DNA from: Serendipita indica DSM 11827
Taxonomy: Eukaryota; Basidiomycota; Agaricomycetes; Sebacinales; Serendipitaceae
Length of the DNA: 64,000 nucleotides
Assembly: GCA_910890315.1 (NCBI GenBank)
Contig: CAJVGD010000002.1
Coordinates: forward strand, 186,001-250,000
Direction of reading: 5' to 3'
Shown: piece by piece, positions 34,353 to 46,569 of the stretch
How positions within the stretch are numbered: the stretch's first letter is position 1
Layout: every line of letters starts with the position of its first letter
Position numbers and translations under genes: made by a program
Notes under the pieces: model-generated
What the model was told of the DNA's origin: nothing
What the model saw: the letters and a program-made list of their open reading frames with translations, nothing else
Databases searched by the model: none

Positions 34353-34816
34353 AATTATCTACTATTAACTATAGAAATGAAGTTGTTTGGTGAGTGCCAC
34401 CTTTAAGAAACCGACTGCACTTACTATCTGCGAAGCGCACTTCAGAGACACGACTTCAGAGTCAATATTGGACCTTGTTTCTTATAGAACTCAGTGAAGT
34501 GACTCGAGAGAAAGAAATGGTGGCTGCTGGACGACCGTCAATGTGGTTGAAGACAGTCTCTGGTCAGCGTCTAATTGCCCGTCCAGGTGCCAGCAAAGAG
34601 CGGTAGGCTGGATGGTCGAAATTGACCAAAAACTAGAAGGCCAAACCATACCAAGTGGGTTGTAGTCAAGAGTTCAATCTCGGGGCACCTCTTTTGAGAC
34701 GCTCGCTGTCAAGTATAACAGGAAATTATACCCAAAATATTGATATAGTCAACGTACATTGGCCTCATCTGTTACATGTCATAATGAAGTTGGCTCTGAC
34801 AGCAGTCCTAAGAGAA
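34353..34816. other. Spacer between tandem-family members B and C
   Basis: About 460 bp without a supportable gene. Confidence 0.5.
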
Positions 34817-35680
34817 TCAATCGTCGTGCCTGAATTTGGAGGATGTTTGTGTTTTTCCTACTTTCCAACCAAATACAATCCTCTGACGTCTTCCGAATTT
34901 GTTGCCCTTTGACCCTCTAGACGAATCTTGAGAGGGAGACGTTTCTGGTATCCTCTCTGGCGATTGTTTTTTGCGAAGCCCGAAGCTTAGCCCTCTCTTC
35001 AAACTCAAACGCCTTGTTATCGTCTTTGAAGGGTATGGTGGGGAGTCACTCTGACTCTCTTCTGTCGTGGAGGACAGGCGTGACGGTCCGGGATTTGCTA
35101 TTGGAGATATCGCAGGTGGTATCCCCCAGTGTAGAACTTGGTCACCTGGTGGGTAGTAGAAAACTTCTCGAGACTGAATTGAGTGTCGTTGATGGTTAAG
35201 TTCAAACCTAGTTGTGGGTGACGGTGGAACAGTATTTGTGCGTTGGGGTAGGCCCGAGCTGCTCCAGCCTGAGTTAGAGTTATTATTAAATGAATTGGAA
35301 GACGAGTGTCTGTGGGGTTTAAGCTCAGCCGGTAATAGAGCTGGAGAAGGTTTACCTGCCAGATTGACCGTCTCTGAGTAGCCACTCGACACGGTCTTGT
35401 AGACCTGGTGGTAATTCAAAAGGGCCACGAATCATGGAATTAGAATGGTGGGGACTCCCATATTGGCTGCTCATAATGCCGTTTACAGTGCGGAAGAGAT
35501 CGAGTCTGTATCGTAAGAACTAGATTGCTGGGTCGGTTGAAGTGACGGAACATATCGAGGCACCCAGGCAGAGTAAGTCGAATAGGCCGGAAATGAATCT
35601 CGTGGAGTGAAAGATTCGAAAGAGTCTGAAGCCAGAATAGGTAGGCGCTTAGGACCGACTTTGCGACGCGAACGTTCCAT
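34817..35680 (-). CDS. Tandem-family member C, degraded or N-terminally shortened
   Basis: From an ATG at 35474 two exons (35474-35356, 35309-34817) give 203 aa: MSSQYGSPHHSNS, then ELPPGLQDRVEWLLRDG, matching the family helix after the ITSSQ motif, then RHSSSNSF and a basic C-terminus (GLSFGLRKKQ, GRRQRIVFGWKVGK). Upstream, an open frame from 35680 (MERSRRKVGPKRLP, then SDSFESFTPRDSF and QQSSSYDTDSISSA) aligns with the N-terminal half of the other members but is out of frame by one base with the rest, near 35487. The only candidate intron there is about 20 nt, too short. So either this copy carries a one-base frameshift and now starts internally, or the assembly has an error. The LPSF and SEPPP motifs are missing. 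Confidence 0.5.
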
Positions 35681-36068
35681 GAGATAATTAGATCAACGCA
35701 GTGTATTGGGACCAAATCACTACGGGAGACCTCTAATAATTGCGCCCGGGGCCCTGCCCCTTCTCGGTGTCGTCCCCAGACCCTCAGTAGAGAGGAGTGG
35801 GAAAGCATTGGTATCAACTATGAAGGATGAAATTGATGGAGACTAAGCTCGTTTTCAAGGGACCACCCAGGTAAGCAAGTCTGACCAGTATTATGAGGCC
35901 TTTTCTCAGAGACGTTTGGGCCATGAAGTATCAAACATTATATTTACTGCTTCGATGGCGATACGGTTCTCAATGCTATGGCAAGATCGTGAGACAGTAT
36001 ACCGATAGAAATAGAAGAAATAAAGGTACCGCGCGCAATGGAGCAAAGAGAATAAAAATCAGTGATGA
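35681..36068. other. Spacer between tandem-family members C and D
   Basis: About 390 bp without a supportable gene; the promoter side of C. Confidence 0.5.
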
Positions 36069-37524
36069 TTACTTTCCCGAGTTCTCGTCCAATCTAGCAA
36101 GCTCCACCTCGTCGTGAGAGTCGGATTCCCAATCTTCTCCAAGGTCCAACAAGAGGTGGTCCGGTGTCGTGGGTGGTGACTCGGCACCAGTCCATGATAC
36201 AGAGAGCGCACTCGCGCCACGAATGTATTCATGAGCTCGTGAGAGGCGAGGTACCTTGTTGCTCCCTTCTTCAGCTTCGAGTGACAAGTGGGGGACCAAT
36301 GGCGAAGACCTTGGCGAGCCATTAACAGTTCGTGCGGTAGGCTGTCTCGTCATATCGAGAATTGATTCTTGTGAGAGTGATGACGTGTGCTTCTGCCGAG
36401 GAGCTGAATGGCGGGCACGTCCTTGGCTCGTTCGCCGTCTCTTGGGATAATGCTCGTGCTCTGCCAGTGTCGACTCTTTGGGGAGACTCGTGGCAAGATA
36501 GTGCGGCCGTAAAGGAGACCCCACTGGGTTCCATGTGGACATGAAGCCTGGCCGTGCGTGATCGTCTCCATTGCCTGTGGGCAATATTATATTTGTTCGA
36601 GAGGGTGTGGCTGGTGGTGTCTTGAGGCTCTGCGCTGTTGTTGTACCTACACAAGAGTACGAGTAGGCAGCATCAATTGGGGTTTGATTAACGGTCTCCT
36701 GGGTCGGGGGGCAGGTGGAAATTTTAGGGGATATTCCCACCGGCAAGGGGTAGGAATCGATTGAGGAAGGGGTTATAGAGGCAAGTTGTATCTTTTGTCA
36801 ACATTTGTGAGTGTCTTTCAACATCTCGGAAACTACATACCCGTAATGGCTCCTTTGTATTTACTGAGAGTGAGTCCGCCCTTTGTATTCGAAGAGGTCC
36901 AGAGCTTCTCAAGGTAGACCCAAGCAGTGACGGTGCTGCAGAGGGTGCCAGCCCGTGGCCATCCAGATCAGCCTTGGCCAATACGTGATCCGCATCAGAC
37001 TCCTGCTTCAAAGGTAGAGTAGATGAAGAGCGCAGTTGTCCAACACTTTGTAGAAATGTATCAAAAGACGGTAGTGCTCCTTGCTGTGTGGCATTTGGAG
37101 GCCGAACATAGGAAGATACATTCTGTTCTGCTAAATTTGGAGCTGGAGGTGCAGGGCTGGTCGCAGGCTTGGTATCCAGGAGGTGGCTGAGTCGCGTCTC
37201 CTGACACTCGGTTAGTTCCGTATACGATGTCGAGGCTCCCGGAGAGGCTGCTTGGCTAGTTGTAATGAAAAGATCCGTAGTGACAGATGAATCAGTCGAT
37301 TCCACACTCTGAGCACGTGAGTATGGTCCACGAATGAGCAGGGATCCCGGCTTTCGAGAGGAATCTATAGAGGAGCGAGAGACCTTAAACCCTATGAATA
37401 TATCAAATGAGTCATAGGCTTCGTTTGTCTCGTCGTCGGCGTCGGCGTCTGCTTCGAAGTCCTTTGGTCGGCTGTCCAGTAATAGTTTAGACATATACAG
37501 GGTGGATATGAAGCTGTATAGCAC
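36069..37524 (-). CDS. Tandem-family member D, disordered protein (468 aa)
   Basis: Two exons (37524-36841, 36791-36069) give 468 aa. Acidic N-terminus (DFEADADADDE, AYDSFDIF), then AQSVESTDSSVTTDLFITTSQ and AASPG, the helix CQETRLSHLLDTKP and LPSFDTFLQSVGQL. Exon 2 starts IQLASITPSS; it holds HYPKRRRTSQGRARHS (basic, possible nuclear signal), HTSSLSQES, and ends PPTTPDHLLLDLGEDWESD, matching the C-terminus of B. A later start at 37494 (MSKLLLDSR) is possible. This is the promoter-proximal end of the array and is divergent from the coiled-coil gene at 38095. No known domain. Confidence 0.73.
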
Positions 37525-38094
37525 CCTAGGGGTGTATTGACTGCTTGTAGCTGTGCTCTCACTCCTGGGCCAGTCCTTACCTCAGCACCTGCGGTCACAA
37601 AGACCGTGTAACGGCCTTTTGTGACTTTGATGTAGGTGAGAACTCGCTATTTCTTGCCCTTGAACCGTGCAATCAACCGCTGGGTGAAGGCCACTGAACG
37701 TGGTTGGGATCAACGACCGCCTCTTCCGGCAGCCTCTTGTCAGCGCTGGATGACAACCGAAAACATATGTAGAAAAATTCCTAACACCGAGGCTTATAGT
37801 TGAATGGATTCTAAACAAACGCCCGTGCAGGTCACGTGTTGTGGACGATTCAAACGTTGGACTCCCCGCCTTCCACTGACCTGCAAGGCTTGTACTGTTA
37901 ACCCAACAGCAAGGACGAGATTTGGGCTGTAAACGGGATATTCCTTTATCTATCTATCATCTTGTACAACATCGTCGCGCAAGGGCCATCCAGAGACGAT
38001 CAACACGAGGTGGGTCCATGTCTCCTTGATTGACGCAAATCTCTCTGCTCATCCACACCTCTCTTCAGCCTGAGCAGCTTGCATATTTAACGCG
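37525..38094. other. Divergent promoter region
   Basis: 570 bp shared by the minus-strand tandem family and the plus-strand coiled-coil gene. No coding potential and no clear TATA at a fitting distance. Confidence 0.5.
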
Positions 38095-41000
38095 ATGACT
38101 GATGTGGAACGACCTTTCGACTCGGAATCCTTCCATGGCCACCCAATGGTCAACCAAATCTTCGAGCCAGCCTCGATGGAGACGTTCAAGTCCTCACACG
38201 AGAGAAAATCAAAGCTGTCTAAAGAGTAAGTAGATCATTTCACTGTATTTCTGCCGGTCTCAACATGCTACACAGCGCGCTTCATGCCAAGCTGGAAAGG
38301 GAAAATCGACGTCAGGAGAAACAAATGGAGCGCCACAAGATGCACCAAGATGTCAAGGATCGACTAGAACAAGAACAATACCAGAACGAACACACCCAAC
38401 GCCAAATGCACCAGCTTCGCGACTCGCTTCAAATTCGGCGCACGCATGCCGACAAGGCTGAACAGGATATCGAAACGCTCACCGCAAGTCTTGCCGCAGC
38501 TGCTGAACAAGAGGAAAAGATGGCCGTCGACCTTGCCAAGGTCCAAGTGGAAGTCAACGCGTTCCAAGGAAGGATGAAAGCGGCACAAGAAGAAGTACAA
38601 CGAGCCCGGGATATGATCGAAGAAATTACTGCCGCAAGAGACAAAGCCCGCGAAGAGGCGCGTCAATTACGTGAGGAACGGAGAGAAGTGTCTGAACAAA
38701 AGAGACTGGATGAGGCTCGACGCGAGGGCATGATGAAGGGCAAACTGGAGGGCATGTATCTTGGATGGGAAGATGGAAAAGTTGAAGGGTACAAAGAAGG
38801 GCGGAAATATGGCTCGCAAGATCAATACGAGCATATGCGGAACAAGCAGTGGGAGCCGCTGCGACGAGAGTTTCCCAACTATGATCGTTTCGAAGAGCGT
38901 ATTCCCTCCCCGGATAGCACCTACGATGGTCGAATCCCCGAGAGGCTACGATCTCTCGAGGCTCCCATCATCATCCCGCAAGTCCAAAGAAACCTCAACC
39001 TCGCAAGAGTGTACCACCACCGCTAAGCGTTCAATTTGACGAGCGAGACCGCATGTTCTTGCAGCCAGTGCAATCGTCTCCAGAATCGATACATCAGACG
39101 CTCCCACCTCCCGTACCGATGCCGCGCCCACCATCACGACATGCCGACGAGTTTACAGAAATGCGTAACGTTCGTCCAATCTCCCAAATGACCGAAGAAC
39201 GCCCAACACATACCCGCCAACGCTCGATATCCCACCGCCAAAGCCCATTTTCGAAACGGATGAAACTCAGTGGAGACCTCCACCACGGCCTGATGCAATT
39301 AGGCGGGATGGAACCTTCCGAAATATTGGAGAACGGTTCAGGAGGAAGCCAGAGGAAATCACTCATGCGCCAGAAGATATGGATTTTGCGCCAATCGCAC
39401 AATCATTACCCTACCCAAGCGTAGCGACGCCTTTACCACACAGAGAGACGATACAACCTGGACGAGCCATGCCATCTCCAGGGCCCTCACTCTATAATTA
39501 TGGAAGGAGACGAGAAGAGGAAAACGACGAGGCATTCTTCCGAGAACAGGAACGGCGAAGACGGGAGATAGAGAGAGAGGATGCAGAGTATCGCGAAAAT
39601 CACTCGGGCGGCAAGCCTACCATGTTCCGTCGTCTTACGCAAAGAGTGAGAGGAGGCAGCACCTCTCAAGTACCTTATGACCCAACGGATCCCCGTGCAT
39701 ACCAAGACGTGGTTCCGACACCTGACGCCGACAAGTATCACAGCGTAGAACCATCTCCTGCTCCTTCTCCTGCTCCTTCACCCGGTCGCAACTTTAGGGA
39801 TCTCAATACCCCTATTGTTCCGAAGCCCTATCAACCACCACCTTCACCACAGCATGGTCCTCTAAGTGCTATCCCGGACAACTATATTCCGCATCTCGAA
39901 GGCGATGGAGGTATCAGTTTGCCTCCCCCTCACGAAATGCATGGGAGTGCCATGCAGAGTGCCATCACTCTCGCCGTTGGAGGGAGCCGCAACCCTAGCA
40001 GGAACCCAAGTCCAGCACCAAGTCCACAGCAGCGTCCGAGGAGTGTTCAGGATAATCGAGATATCAGTCCTTCCCGTCGCATCCTTTCAAACATTGGCGG
40101 CAGTGTGAAGCATGCCGCTAGCGCGGTGGCCCATTCGATACCATCACGTTCCAAGATGAATGCAGAATTCAGAGGTCGAAGCCGGAGTCCTGCCCGAAGT
40201 CGAAGCCCTCAAATAGTTCAGATTCCCAGAGACAGATCAAGGTCTCGCTCTCGTCCTCGAAGTACAATCTTCGACGACCCTTATATTCACCCTGTACAAC
40301 GTCAACCAGAGGATATTCAAATCGGGCCAGATTTGTCGTTTGGGGGTAGCTCTGAGAACATCGACGCTGATGGTGCATTTGCCTCCCGTGGCCGAATGCC
40401 TGTGCGAAATAGTATGGCAATGTCACAGATGACTGGCAGGAGCTCCCCTATCAGCCAGATGTCCATTCTGTCGATGGGGCCATCCGGCGCGCTGGGACTC
40501 AGTCGTGGAGGCGAGGGTCGTGAGTTGGGTTTAGCGACGTATCCGAATGTCAGTGCAACCAACCTCAGTATGATTGAAGAGGAGCGCGGAAGACATAGCA
40601 GCTACAATCGATCCCCTAGCCCCGACTTTCCCCATCAACCTATGCCCGGCTTTGGGCATGAAGGGCTATCATCCTTTTCTGGTCGACCATCTGCTGGACA
40701 GCGTCAGTACAGTGATAGCACTATTGGTGTGCGAGGTGCTGGCGAAGATCTTGGTGGTGGATGGGAGCAGAATTCTAGACATCCTCCACATACGCCATCT
40801 TCAATTGCTGGCCCTGCTGCTCCTGTCAAAACCCCTCGTCCAATGGATCCAAATCATCCATGGAGCAAACGACCGACTCCGTCAAAGCTGATGATGCCAG
40901 CGCTTCTCAGTCCACAATCCCAAGCATCGTCATCAAAAGGTGGCTTTGCTGGCATCGGAGCAGGAGGTGGATACGGTGCACATCGTCGAGCCGCTAGTGC

Positions 41001-41617
41001 CAGTGTCACTGGGCTCGGTCTCGGTGGGCCTCCAAGCTTTGCGAGCCCTCAAGCTTCCTTCCGCTATGTAAGTCTCGTCTCTCCTCCCGCGTACGCTGCT
41101 GACGATTTGACAGTCTGTTGCAGGCTCGGTAGCCGGAAGCGAAACTGGCAAGCCTCCTATAGCACCTAAACCGCAACCACCAGTCCGACGGAGTAAGACT
41201 GGTGCCATCATCCTGGATGACCCGCCACCGAACGAGAATAGCCCGTATCAGAACCCCGGTCATGTAGCCACACGCTCATGGAGCGGTGAACAGCGTCAGA
41301 TCGGCCGTACAATGCCCTCTCGATCGCGGGGTGACTCGAACACACACCTCGTAACAGTCGAAGAACGTTCTCCGTATATACAAGGCCCCGAAGCCCGAGG
41401 ATCGACAGGATCGATCCAGAGCGTCCATTCCAACCGCCTCAAATTTGATGAAAATAACTATGTCGACCCTGCATTCCTCATCGAGCCGGATATCCGTACT
41501 GCTGTCGAGCAAACCCTGGCTCAGCCTCCGCCACCTGCTGATGAACCTCCAAAGGCAGTCACAGCGAAGCGAGCAAAGAGGGTTTCTAATGTCCTTCGTT
41601 TTGGAAAGAAGAAGTGA
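38095..41617 (+). CDS. Coiled-coil protein with a long SP/RS-rich tail
   Basis: Exon 1 is 38095-38225 (MTDVERPFDSESFHGHP); exon 2 starts at 38276 and opens a continuous charged coiled coil of about 150 residues (ALHAKLERENRRQEKQM to EVSEQKRLDEARREG). A glycine ladder, EGMMKGKLEGMYLGWEDGKVE with EGYKEGRKYG, follows. After about 38.9 kb the reading frame must change twice (roughly 38,910-39,000 and 39,165-39,250). A GTATTC donor and CTCGAG acceptor explain the first acceptably; the second is not settled. From about 39,220 the frame is open through IPPPKPIF, MFRRLTQRVRGG, SPAPSPAPSPG, RSRSPARSRSP and NHPWSKRPTPSK to 41067. The last exon (41114-41617) ends KRVSNVLRFGKKK. About 1100 aa in all. No enzymatic domain; a scaffold or cortical/filament protein is one guess. 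Confidence 0.66.
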
Positions 41618-41686
41618 TTCTGTTGTCCGCAATGTAATCAAGATGGCTTTGCAAACCAGTAACGATGATACAAGAGACTGATACGT

Positions 41687-44600
41687 CTAGAACATTTGCC
41701 TGATCACGGATCTGACCTCCTTGAGGATTCCTTCACAATGTGCAGCATTTTCTCCCGACAGCTCCTTGAGGTATCGCTCGATCGTCGAGTCGACAATGTC
41801 AGCCGGGAACTCGCGCCGTGACAGGGACGTGTGAGGGCGAGTAGCCTCCTGGACCCAGTCGCGAAGGAAGAGAGCGATATCCATTAAAAGAAATTGGAGT
41901 GCTTTGGGACTGTTGAAAGGTGGTACCTGTATGGAATGTCAGATTAAGTGCTATATTTTGAAGTCTCTGCTTACCTGAGAGTCGTAAAGGGACCGCAATC
42001 TAAAGGGAAAAAACTCGTCAGACACGAGCAGAGGTGTGTTGTGAGACTTACGCAGTGAAAATGTCGCCTGGGGGAACGCCGCCCCTCATCAAGAGACGTG
42101 GAGTCCAAGCAGGCGGCAGACTGAAACGGTGCTCCAGACCAAAGGTCTCAAGCTTGACAGTAATATAATCTAACCAATTATCAGAGACCCTTTCAACTCG
42201 ATAGCACGGATTTATACCAAGGGGAAAGGCGGTTTCCGAGGGGCACAATCTGGACGCCAGCTTGACAACCTCGGCCTCGAGAGCCGAACTTTGGCCAGAG
42301 ATACCTTCTGACTGATATTGCACAAGCGCTATTGGCCAATGAGCAAAATGTCGCGCCCTCTGAAGCTGACGTACCATCCGTAAAGATTTCATCCCATGTA
42401 CTTCGTATCAGTGCATCATCATGGAATCCAGAGACATGAAAGATGAGAAGTTTCATATCAAGGAGGTTGAGCGGATTGGCATATAGCTCATAGAGCTAAA
42501 AAGTATCAGCGTGCATTCAGAGCTTGCACAGATTTCTAACCTGAGAGATTGTCAAAAGCGTGCCTTCTAGCAGCTCCATGCCACCCCAGGCATCTCCAAG
42601 AGCAGCAGCGCCTCCCTTGAGGATAGCGAGCTTTTGAACCTCTGCAAGAATCTCTACTTGAACTGCAGCCACCTCCAGATGCTCTTCTGCGATGGTGAGG
42701 AATTCGACGCCACTCTCGTGACGAGAGAGCTCAGAGCCGGCATGTGAGCGAGCATTCGACACTGCCAGCGTCAAGTATTCCTGGCGATCTGCAAGACTGA
42801 TCGACAATCTGAATGGAATAGTGAGCACCTGACGGTGTATCTCAATAATATATACGTACTCTGGCGTCTTGGCGAGCTCGAATAGGACATGGGCAGCTCG
42901 GAGGTACAATCCATTCTTCACGTAATACTGCCAGAGCAGCTGAAGCTTATCTCGAGAAAACGGAGTGCTCGAAAGGTGCTTTTCGATAAACGGTGTCTGG
43001 GCCTTGAAGGATGTTAGGTATGGGAAGCCAAACAGCACATGCACCTACGTTGAGTAGCACATCCGATAGACCCTTTTCCATACACCAGTCATACAACCTC
43101 GAGTGAAAGGTAGCATCCGAGTTGGTGAGCGCCACATTCCAAGCCTCATTTCGCAAGCTGTTGGCCAGCTCAAAGTCCGCTTCGCTCGTCGCGCTCTGAG
43201 CACTGTTAAAGAGCTCTAGCGACTCGAGCGCGAGTGTGTAACAGCGCATTCGAACCTCCCATGCTTCTTTGAGAGCCGCAGCGTGATCTGGACCCACACC
43301 CTGTCCATACGGGTTGAGCGTAGCGACCGACCCCTGCGAAACGGTATCGTGATCGACACGCTGAGGAGGCCGCCATTCCAAGGCCAGATTATCGGGGTCC
43401 CAAGCGACGGCACATCGTAGCGGCAATTCGACTGCACCAATCGGCCATCGAAGGTCTCTAAACTCTGAGACAACGTCGGTCAATGCGTGTAACGACATGT
43501 TGCTGATGCCTTTATCAAAGAGCCGTAGGGCTTCGGCCATGCAATTCTGCCGTTCCTTTGATAATGGTGGCAACTCTTTTGCCTTGCGCAGGTTTTCCAT
43601 TGCCTTGTACTGCATCACGTCGTCTGAACTACAGAACGAGCCACATCGTTGTTGTAGGGTCTCGCTAATAGCGTCGAGCTGGATCAAACATCAGAAAAGA
43701 AAGAGAAGCAAGATAGAATGCCATACACCAATCTGATAACTTAGCTGCTGGTTTATCACGGCATTGAGTAACGAACGAGCGACGTCGCGACCTTGCTTCG
43801 AGGTCACGAGATCACAATAAGTTAGGCGTGCAACAGCATCTTGTGTCTGCTTGTCACAACTGTGAAAATGTCAACATTGAATGAGGAGGGTCGGCCAGGT
43901 GCTCACCTTGCAATGACGTCGGAAATTTTGTAGTCAATCAAAAAGAGCACAAAGTTGATGGCCTCAATGGTTTGCGAGAGCAAATTTTGGAGTTGCGCCA
44001 TTGAGGTAGCCTCGCCTTTCCAAGCTTCTTGCTCTGTCGATGGCCTGTTGAGCCCAAGCTCGTTTGCCGAGTAGTTGAACGAGTGTTGATTCCTAAGAGG
44101 GGTTAGTAAGGAATGAGAACACTATAGATTGACAAACGCTTGGATAAACTCTTGTAAAAAGTTGAGGTTTCGTTGAATGGAGAAAAGGAGTTGGTCAGAG
44201 ACCAGGCTCTCTTGTCGCCCCGTAGCGCTGATCCAAAATCAGCTTCTGATTACTCCAGCCACTGGAAACTCACTTTGCGTTTGTGACCTTTTCGTTCCAA
44301 ATCGGACGCAAAAGCCGCGCCATGTACAACGCCAGTCCCTCACGACGACCACTGTAGATAACTTGACCGTGCGCGTCTGAAGTACCAGAGACTGCACCGA
44401 ATGCTCCTCGATCGATCCAAGCGGGCTTTCCACCTCGTTCAAAGAATGCCTGCGAAGCCAGATTCGAAATTCGGTAATCTTTGCCACTGCCTAGAATGGT
44501 AGCGCCACCAGTCGCAGAGTAGGAGCTCGGTTCACAAGCCTCGGGTGATAGGAAGGAGTTTCCAGCGGCTAGTGCTAGCAATTGGGCGCACGTCTCGTCG

Positions 44601-46477
44601 CGCCCAAAGCTAAAAGAGTACGTAAGTATAGATGAGAGATGATAATAAATGAACTACCTGTCGCTAAACGAGGATAGTTCCGTCTGGCCAGGGGCGCCGC
44701 CAATAACAACGCCAGCATCCGAGTCGATAATACCCTTAAGGATATCCGAGGGACGCTTTCGCACCACAAACGAGAGTGCAACATTGCTCAAGACAGCAAA
44801 TTGATCCGGAGGTTCTGTAAACTGGGTGACGAGCGAGTTGAGTGCGCTCGGGTACGAGGAACCAGTGACATAGATCGAAGGGGTGGTTGCAGACCGGGTA
44901 ATGGACGACGCCTTGATGAGCCTCTTGAGAGCCCACGTCCGACCCGCGACCTGGAACGCGTCCGAGTATTCGTAAAGGGGGACCCTCTGCGCAGGATAAG
45001 GGTTGTAGAGACCACTCGTGCTATGTCCTGGCGCCGTCACCAAACCTGGACCTCCTGCAGTCGCCGCACTGGCTTGGGCCTTGATCAATGATCCCATATC
45101 AACACTGGCAGCGACAATAGGATTACTGTCCGTAGCTTGATCAGGAGCATATGCACAGACGAATGCGCCATTTGTGCAAGCAGACTGTGCAACTTCTCCC
45201 AGATTGGAGGTTTCGGTTTGCGGTGGGGGGAAGCGGAGATGGATTGCACGGAATCCCCCACCGTACAAGGAGGCTCGCCCATCGGAGAGATAGATTCGTA
45301 GACCCGTAAAGGTGACGGCAATCAAGCATATTGAACGGGACTCTGCTCTTGGAACGACATGAAGACTGAGGACGCCGAATCCATCCTTGGACACAAACTT
45401 GCGTGCAGATGGGTTTGGTGGGAGCAAGGGATGGATCGCTTGGAAAAGGGACGAAACGACGCCAATAGGAGCAAACTGATTGCTACCGGGTTGACCTAGA
45501 GAGTAGACGGTGATGGAATAGTTTGTCTGGGTGTACGCGTAGAGATAATGACGCTCGTCGTCAACGGCAAGGAGAACAATTTTGTCTATTCTGGTCAGAC
45601 GCCGGCACTATGTGAGTAACAAACGTACCGGATTGCTTGTAACTGAACAATGAAGGGAGAATATTTTGGAGGGCACCAATGGTGAGGTTGTTGAGCCGTA
45701 TCTTTTTAGTGAACCAGCCTTCCTCGACTTGATAAAGCAACTCGTAGAGATTGCCATCTTCGACGCCGGTCATAAAGACACGGCCGTCCTGGGTACCAAC
45801 GATGTTGTCCATGTCACCATCTGTAGGAACCGACATGTCTGTCTGGTACAACTTGATCTCACCGGTTGCGGCATCCTTGGACAGGCCGAGGAGGAGAAGA
45901 TTGGCCTTTGTCGCAATGACGAGCAGCCATTCGATAGCGTCGATAAAAATGCCGGCCTTTGGTCGCACGAGGGCGACCGAGGTAATGTTATTCGGTTGTT
46001 CTTCATAGCGAAGGAATTCACTCCTGTAAACGCTGTCATGGCGCGTTTCCCAACCAAAACAAGGGCTCTTACCCAGCGGAATAGTCCCAGAGATACAACT
46101 GGTGGTTCATTGTAATGTATGCACAGTGAATTTCAGGTAGCAGATCCATGCCGCATGCTTGGGGGACGACATTGAGCTCGTCAAGGAGCGCGGGCGGGAG
46201 TTGGACCGTTTTCCGAATGAGAAACGGGAGCCACGCGTCTGAAGGCGTGTCTGTATAGGCTGCAGATGATGGGTTTCCTCCTGCAAATGCAAATGGCCGA
46301 TGAGCGACATGGCCAACATATTCTGTGCAGCGCTGGCTTGCCTGAGAGTGCGCCGAGGGCAACGTCGAGGTCTGGAACGCGTGCTGCATCTGCCTGAATA
46401 TGCTCCTTGATGGTCTTTGCAGCCGTCTCGAGGTCTGCAATAGGCACCGACGCGTTTAACTTTGCAGAGACGGGCAT
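41687..46477 (-). CDS. NUP170: Nucleoporin Nup155/Nup170
   Basis: Inner-ring scaffold nucleoporin with an N-terminal beta-propeller and a C-terminal alpha-solenoid, probably about 1300 aa in many exons. Traceable 5' exons are 46477-46342, 46280-46073, 46023-45629 and 45585 onward. Family blocks: YLWDYSAG/SEFLRYEEQPNNITSVALVRP, DAIEWLLVIATKANLLLLGLS, DNIVGTQDGRVFMTGVEDGNLYEL (written in parts), DKIVLLAVDDERHYLYAYTQ, LIAVTFTGLRIYLS, then the helical part (GRDETCAQLLALAAGNS, NEKVTNAK, AAHVLFELAKTPE) and the C-terminus FLRDWVQEATRPHTSLSRREFP ending VRSVIRQMF. Intron 1 appears to start GC (TCAG/GCAAGC), ending TTTGCAG. The start at 46477 (MPVSAKLNA) was preferred to an upstream ATG at 46537. It binds Nup53 and membrane in the nuclear pore. 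Confidence 0.92.
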
Positions 46478-46569
46478 CGTGGAGTCCAAGGCTTTGACAA
46501 GTTTAAAAAAAACAGTGGAATACAAGTGTAATAGCATGTAAAGTAAGCAGCACAGGTAACTAATCCAAG

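Noticed and set aside
35467-35486. 20-nt intron in tandem member C
   Set aside because: Far below the size a fungal spliceosome can remove.
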